Below the pieces are notes generated by a model. It searched no databases, was not told the DNA's origin, and was given only the letters and a program-made list of their open reading frames with translations. Positions 6,561-10,299 of a stretch of 10,299 nucleotides of DNA are shown piece by piece (positions within the stretch are counted from its first letter, which is position 1; each line of letters begins with the position of its first letter). Source of the DNA: an uncultured Phascolarctobacterium sp. (lineage in GTDB: Bacteria > Bacillota > Negativicutes > Acidaminococcales > Acidaminococcaceae); assembly GCA_934234275.1 (NCBI GenBank), contig CAKQHU010000036.1, positions 1-10,299 on the forward strand, read 5' to 3'. The position numbers and the translations under genes are program-made.

Positions 6561-8348
6561 ATGATATGCGATGATTATACTTTGTTAAAAAATGTTGGCT
6601 ACGATATCAATAACAGCGACGATTTATTTAAGCTGATCTGCGATAATCCGCGAAACACAGCAAAGTATTTTGATATTTTAAGCCTGTCCTATAGCGTGGT
6701 TGATGATTCGGAATTTAATAAAATCTGGATACCGTCAGAAACTGATGGAAACGGCAATGATTTAATTTATACAGGTGCCTTTGGCATTATGTACGAAAGC
6801 CCTCATTACAGCAGCTTTAAAATGAGAAATTGGTTGCGTTATGATGCAAACGGCTTTGGCGTTTTAAAAATCTCTGCTACCGGCGGCAATCCTTTAGATT
6901 TGTACGTTGGTATAGTAAACGCGCCCTTTGTTAATTATTTGCCTGAGGGTGGTGAAATAAAATGTCAGCTATATGCACTGCCTTTGAAAGTACGCTTTTA
7001 TGCGGACACTGATGCTGCATTGAACGATGGTAAGTTTTTTACCGATGAAATTGATGAGCTGGATTCTTGTGGTGAATATGATAACGGAGTTTATTTTGGT
7101 GCTCCATGCGAGGATGGCGTGTATGATGAAGATTATATTGACGGTTCGGCGGTTATTTCCGCAAAGGTTATCGCCAAGGAATTGTGTACTAATCAGATGA
7201 CTGGCCTGAACTATGTTCATCTGGAGGTAGAGGCTAAGGGAATGCATATTGACCTGCTTGTTGCACCGGAAGAGCTTTCTATGCCTTTGGAGGAAATCAA
7301 CTATGTCAAGGGGGCTGTTCTGTTATATGCTAATGTTGAGCAGAGAAAATACTCTACTGAGGGATATAATAAAAAAATTTCTTTAGATAAACCCGTTTCT
7401 GAGGAGTATTTTAATCAGGAAATTACTCCGGTGCTTATGAATCTGCGTGATTTGGCATACGAGCATTTAATTGTTGAGTTGGGTGAACATTTTACCAATG
7501 GCTTGGACTATATCCAGACCGCCAGAAACAGCGATGAAAAATTTGATGAGCATACGTACGAGGTTGAGGTGTGCTTTGATTCTCATTTACCGACACATAA
7601 AATGTATGCTTTAAGGGATTGCTCACCCAATAAAATGCAGACGTTGCAGTTCTTTAAACAGCTGTGCGTAGAAGATAAGCAGCCTGATTTATCAGACTGG
7701 ACGGATATTACTGATGATGTATTCGGTCCTAAGGATGATGAATATTATAGCGAGAGTTCTATATTCTCTAACATAAAAAATGCATTTTATAATGGTAAGC
7801 TGCCTGATGATTATAAGCTGCCGAGGTATGGTGCTAAGCCGATGTTTGCAGACGGAGCGCAGGATGGCACAGCGATTTATCATCTTGACCTAAAGGAGGC
7901 AGACGAAAGCGAGCGCTTGCTTGAAGCATTTAAGCTGATGAGCAATGCCGATTTTCCTGCGGCGGAGGCGCTGCTGGAGTCTGTTTTGCAAAACAACTAT
8001 GCTATTAAGCTGGCAGACGATATTCATACGGTGCTTTTGGAAAATCAAGAGGTGTTGGATGCCGGAAATATTTATCGCTTTGCTGTAAATAATCTGCTTG
8101 CCTCCAAAAATAAAGAGCTTGTAAAGGCTGATATGGTAATATTGGAGCTGTTCCCCTGCGATGAGCCTGTCCGTGGAGCTGTGCGCCTGCTGGGACAGTG
8201 CGATGAATTTACTTTATTTGCTATTTTTGTAATGCGTAAATGGGATGATGGTAACGAAGAAATATTTGCTTTAGCCCAAAAGGTACGCGACTGGGGACGC
8301 ATTCACGCAATTGAATATTTAGAGGCTGATACAGAGGAGAAGAAGTAA
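6561..8348 (+). CDS. Large protein of unknown function, 5' part of a split gene
   Basis: The frame gives 595 residues from ATG 6561 (AGGAGG 8 bases upstream) to TAA 8346-8348. There is no signal peptide or membrane segment, so it is probably cytoplasmic and it is acidic. Residues 1 to about 280 form a beta-rich part that includes H-L-E-V-E-A-K-G-M near 220. From about 450 onward it is helical and looks like ARM/HEAT-type repeats. The end, W-D-D-G-N-E-E-I-F-A at 561-570 and W-G-R-I-H-A-I-E at 578-585, matches a conserved segment that I recall from large hypothetical proteins of Firmicutes, in which it runs on into an I-x-x-W-L-L-x-x-G stretch. Here the stop comes just before that W-L-L, and the same frame continues to 9254. 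I therefore read this as the first two-thirds of a gene of about 896 residues. The function is unknown. Confidence 0.75.
   Translation: MICDDYTLLKNVGYDINNSDDLFKLICDNPRNTAKYFDILSLSYSVVDDSEFNKIWIPSETDGNGNDLIYTGAFGIMYESPHYSSFKMRNWLRYDANGFGVLKISATGGNPLDLYVGIVNAPFVNYLPEGGEIKCQLYALPLKVRFYADTDAALNDGKFFTDEIDELDSCGEYDNGVYFGAPCEDGVYDEDYIDGSAVISAKVIAKELCTNQMTGLNYVHLEVEAKGMHIDLLVAPEELSMPLEEINYVKGAVLLYANVEQRKYSTEGYNKKISLDKPVSEEYFNQEITPVLMNLRDLAYEHLIVELGEHFTNGLDYIQTARNSDEKFDEHTYEVEVCFDSHLPTHKMYALRDCSPNKMQTLQFFKQLCVEDKQPDLSDWTDITDDVFGPKDDEYYSESSIFSNIKNAFYNGKLPDDYKLPRYGAKPMFADGAQDGTAIYHLDLKEADESERLLEAFKLMSNADFPAAEALLESVLQNNYAIKLADDIHTVLLENQEVLDAGNIYRFAVNNLLASKNKELVKADMVILELFPCDEPVRGAVRLLGQCDEFTLFAIFVMRKWDDGNEEIFALAQKVRDWGRIHAIEYLEADTEEKK
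8346..8348 (+). other. In-frame TAA interrupting the 6561-9254 reading frame
   Basis: The codons read GAG GAG AAG AAG TAA TGG CTT CTG CAC GAA GGA and continue in the same frame to 9254. A single G-to-T change (GAA to TAA) would explain the stop, because relatives as I recall them have an acidic residue at this position. Confidence 0.7.
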
Positions 8349-8381
8349 TGGCTTCTGCACGAAGGACTGAAAAATATTTTT

Positions 8382-9254
8382 ATGCCTGCCTACAGTGCGT
8401 TAACGGTGTTCAAGAAGGCAGAGGCTGCCAAGGTTTTTGCTATGGAAGAGCTGTCGTATGAGACATATCATGCGCTTGCAATGCTTATAGACGGATTGCT
8501 GGATGAAGGACCTGTTCCGGGTATTTCGCAAATTGAAAACAGGATGCTGATTTTGCAGCAGTTCCTAGACCATTCGGCTAAGCAGAAGCTGGCTGTTGAT
8601 GATTTAGAGGTTGTACTTCTTATTTCTCAGTGGTGTGATGATTTATCGGCGGATGAAGGCAAGAGTATTAAGGAAAAGGCTGAAGCTATTCTGTTTGACT
8701 CCAAGAATATCGGTGTAGTACAGGAGGCAATAAAGAACGCTGATGGACTTTGGCTTGCTGAGAAGTTGGGACTACCGTTTAAAAATCAGCTGCTTGATTG
8801 TATTGAACAGAACTTTGAAGAAAACTGCTGTAAATGCTTCTGGCTGATGGAGGATCCTGATTATATAGAAAAGGTTGTTGAGGTTTTCTGTAACAAGCTG
8901 CCATTTGACATAATTACTGCTGGTGCAGCTGTAGGCTGTGACTTCGGGGATGAAAACTTTAAGTATTACGCTATGCTGGAAAGTATTTTAACAGAGTTTG
9001 GCAGAGTACCTGTAGGAAGAGAGCCTGAATTAGCATCAGCTGCTGTGCAATGTCCTTCTGCCCGTGTCAGAAGACAGGGTGTTGCAGTATTGGAGGTGTG
9101 GGTTAAAAATACAGGTGTTCCGTTGAAGGAGCTGTTGCCGCAAGTACATAAGCTGTTGACGGATATTGTTGCGGACGAAGTATGTAATGATATTACAGAA
9201 AGCATAAATGAACTTATAGCAGGCAAGACAGCTTTCACCGACAGTGACTGCTGA
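8382..9254 (+). CDS. 3' part of the split gene (helical-repeat C-terminal region)
   Basis: The frame from ATG 8382 gives 290 residues. It is in the same frame as the upstream gene and is open back to the codon after the TAA; the 11 codons between (W-L-L-H-E-G-L-K-N-I-F) look like coding continuation and not a spacer. No ribosome site lies at a proper distance: AAGGA at 8362-8366 is 15 bases away. Independent initiation would therefore be weak. The protein is helical, with Y-S-A-L-T at 4-8, L-L-D-E-G-P-V-P-G-I-S at 39-49 and a C-terminal V-R-R-Q-G-V-A-V-L-E helix pair, consistent with ARM/HEAT-like repeats continuing from the upstream part. No membrane segment or catalytic motif is seen. It is most likely the remainder of one interrupted gene; a separate subunit is a less likely alternative. 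Confidence 0.65.
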   Translation: MPAYSALTVFKKAEAAKVFAMEELSYETYHALAMLIDGLLDEGPVPGISQIENRMLILQQFLDHSAKQKLAVDDLEVVLLISQWCDDLSADEGKSIKEKAEAILFDSKNIGVVQEAIKNADGLWLAEKLGLPFKNQLLDCIEQNFEENCCKCFWLMEDPDYIEKVVEVFCNKLPFDIITAGAAVGCDFGDENFKYYAMLESILTEFGRVPVGREPELASAAVQCPSARVRRQGVAVLEVWVKNTGVPLKELLPQVHKLLTDIVADEVCNDITESINELIAGKTAFTDSDC

Positions 9255-9288
9255 CACCCACATTCACCTTTACTTAATGCAGAAATTG

Positions 9289-9385
9289 CCGGCAGCAGGA
9301 AAAGCTAAAATCTTTAGATAAATAGTAGGCGCTTTTATGGTTTTATGCTATAATATCCTTAATGATATAAACTACATGTGTAAAG
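9289..9385 (+). repeat. Promoter/leader block, copy B (before the crotonase)
   Basis: This is the second copy of the block at 6398-6505, with the same order of landmarks but shorter by about ten bases between CCGGCA and the -10. It includes the perfect 8-base palindrome TGCCGGCA (9287-9294) at its left end. It holds the crotonase promoter, extended -10 TATGCTATAAT at 9344-9354, with no good -35. Confidence 0.55.
9344..9354 (+). promoter_or_regulatory. Extended -10 promoter of the crotonase gene
   Basis: TATGCTATAAT is identical over 11 bases to the promoter at 1747-1757. The TG extension lies at 9346-9347 and the hexamer at 9349-9354. The leader to the ATG at 9397 is about 35 bases. Confidence 0.7.
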
Positions 9386-9388
9386 GAG
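9382..9388 (+). promoter_or_regulatory. Ribosome binding site that fixes the start at 9397
   Basis: AAAGGAG lies 8 bases before the ATG at 9397. The longer in-frame alternative at 9337 starts upstream of the -10 hexamer, so it cannot be on the mRNA made from that promoter. Confidence 0.8.
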
Positions 9389-9396
9389 TGTTCCCC

Positions 9397-10173
9397 ATGG
9401 AAGAAGCTGTAGTATACGCTGTGGAAAACAATATTGCGACGATTACTATGAACCGTCCTAAGAGCTTGAACTCGATGAATGACGCGCTTATTGACGGCCT
9501 GCATGCTGCCATTACCAAGGCTGCTGCCGACGCTGAGGTGCGTGCTATCGTACTTACCGGTAACGGCAAGGCATTTTGTGCCGGCGGTGATCTTAGCTAT
9601 CTGAACGGCTTGGAGGGCGTTGCTGCCAAGAAGGATTTTATCGCAAAGGTGGGCGACGTTGCCAAACGCCTGACTACTATTCCTAAACCTGTTATTGCTT
9701 ATATCAACGGCGTTACTGCCGGTGCAGGCGTTAACCTGATGCTGGCCTGCGATCTGGTGTATGCATCTGCCAAGGCACGCTTTGGCGAGAGCTTTGCCAA
9801 GGTTGGCCTGATTCCCGACTGCGGCGGCTTGTACTTCCTGCCGAAGGCTATCGGTGTGCTGAAGGCCAAAGAGCTGATGTTTACCGGTGACCTGATTGAC
9901 GCTGCAACTGCCAAGGAGCTTGGCATGCTGAACGATGTCTATGAAGATGAAGAGCTGAAGGATAAGGTTTACGCTATGGCTGCACGCTTGGCAGCAAGCG
10001 CTCCGCTGTCTATCAGCCTGACGAAGAAATATCTTAATGACCACGACCTGACTCTGGACGAGGTGCTGGCAATCGAAGAAACTACCCAAGCGCTGCTGAT
10101 GGGTACCGACGACTGCAAGGAAGGCATTGCTGCCTTCTATGAAAAGCGTGCACCGCAATTCACAGGTAAATAA
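9397..10173 (+). CDS. Crotonase-family enzyme, PaaG-like enoyl-CoA isomerase/hydratase
   Basis: This 258-residue protein has the usual length for the enoyl-CoA hydratase/isomerase family. These enzymes act on acyl-CoA thioesters in the cytoplasm and stabilise an enolate in an oxyanion hole. The first oxyanion segment is F-C-A-G-G-D at 60-65 and the second is T-A-G-A-G-V-N at 107-113. The two glutamates of classical hydratases (E144 and E164 of the rat enzyme) are replaced by Asn113 and Phe133. Instead there is Asp141 in G-L-I-P-D-C-G-G (137-144), the pattern of PaaG-type ring-CoA isomerases and some enoyl-CoA isomerases, where that Asp is catalytic. The C-terminus (E-G-I-x-A-F-x-E-K-R-x-P-x-F) is typical of the family. 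The substrate cannot be assigned: no other phenylacetate or beta-oxidation gene is in view. Codon bias is strong, as in the dehydrogenase gene, which suggests good expression. It is transcribed alone, followed by a terminator. Confidence 0.9.
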   Translation: MEEAVVYAVENNIATITMNRPKSLNSMNDALIDGLHAAITKAAADAEVRAIVLTGNGKAFCAGGDLSYLNGLEGVAAKKDFIAKVGDVAKRLTTIPKPVIAYINGVTAGAGVNLMLACDLVYASAKARFGESFAKVGLIPDCGGLYFLPKAIGVLKAKELMFTGDLIDAATAKELGMLNDVYEDEELKDKVYAMAARLAASAPLSISLTKKYLNDHDLTLDEVLAIEETTQALLMGTDDCKEGIAAFYEKRAPQFTGK

Positions 10174-10204
10174 GAAAAAATTTAGCAGAAAAAAGCAAAT
10201 GTTT

Positions 10205-10249
10205 ACGGAACTGTCACATAATTTATACTGATGGTTCCGTTTTCTTTTT
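10205..10249 (+). terminator. Terminator after the crotonase gene
   Basis: Bases 10205-10216 pair with 10229-10240 (ACGGAAC with GTTCCGT, then five weaker pairs including two G-U) around a 12-base loop, followed by TTT-C-TTTTT. Confidence 0.75.
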
Positions 10250-10277
10250 GACGTAGGAATACAAGATGTTGTATAAT
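10248..10277 (+). promoter_or_regulatory. Promoter reading off the right edge
   Basis: TTGACG (10248-10253), an 18-bp spacer and a perfect TATAAT (10272-10277). It directly overlaps the T-tract of the preceding terminator and presumably drives a plus-strand gene beyond the window. Confidence 0.6.
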
Positions 10278-10299
10278 AAATCTATTGATAAATTTTTCT

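Noticed and set aside
8348..8461. ATG overlapping the TAA at 8346-8348 (TAATG) as a coupled start
   Set aside because: That frame closes after about 37 codons and gives no recognisable protein, so it does not rescue translation of the downstream part.
9337..9396. Upstream ATG extending the crotonase by 20 residues
   Set aside because: It lies before the -10 hexamer at 9349-9354 and has no ribosome site. The ATG at 9397 has AAAGGAG at 8 bases, and family alignment starts there.
9343..10158. 271-residue minus-strand frame opposite the crotonase
   Set aside because: Shadow frame rich in Cys, His, Gln and Ser; the plus strand encodes an unmistakable crotonase.

Overview
The window looks like a chromosomal stretch of a low-to-moderate GC anaerobic Firmicute, plausibly a Negativicute such as the Acidaminococcaceae. 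This rests on gene style (Ldh_2-type dehydrogenase, NhaC-family antiporter, crotonase, strong AGGAGG ribosome sites, tRNA with encoded CCA). No rRNA or other taxonomic marker is present, so the placement is an inference. No CRISPR array, insertion sequence or phage module is visible.

Layout. 1-272 is the 3' end of an unrecognised gene, closed by a large hairpin. 377-1696 is an AT-rich solitary AAA ATPase of the AAA_14/DUF4143 type. 1789-2538 is a secreted four-repeat protein ending in a terminator. 2789-3904 is a monocistronic malate/lactate-type (Ldh_2) dehydrogenase. It converges on an NhaC-family antiporter on the minus strand (4037-5320), and the two are separated by back-to-back terminators. 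Further right on the minus strand come a Fic-domain protein (5472-6077) and tRNA-Asn(GTT) (6184-6259), each with its own promoter and terminator. On the plus strand, 6561-9254 holds one long gene cut by an in-frame TAA at 8346-8348. The window ends with a PaaG-like crotonase (9397-10173), a terminator and a promoter pointing off the right edge.

How the parts work together. Nearly every gene is its own transcription unit, so this is a run of independent genes and not one operon. Two possible metabolic links are visible. The Ldh_2 dehydrogenase sits next to an NhaC-family carrier, a family that includes a malate/lactate antiporter. The crotonase implies acyl-CoA metabolism. Five promoters share an extended -10 of the form TATGNTATAAT (one ends TATACT) and have weak -35 boxes. 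The tRNA promoter instead matches the consensus TTGACA-17-TATAAT exactly.

The observations most worth a second look are the in-frame stop splitting the 6561-9254 gene, a roughly 95-base promoter/leader block that recurs before that gene and before the crotonase, and the auto-inhibited class III architecture of the Fic protein. I did not find a clear new multi-gene system.
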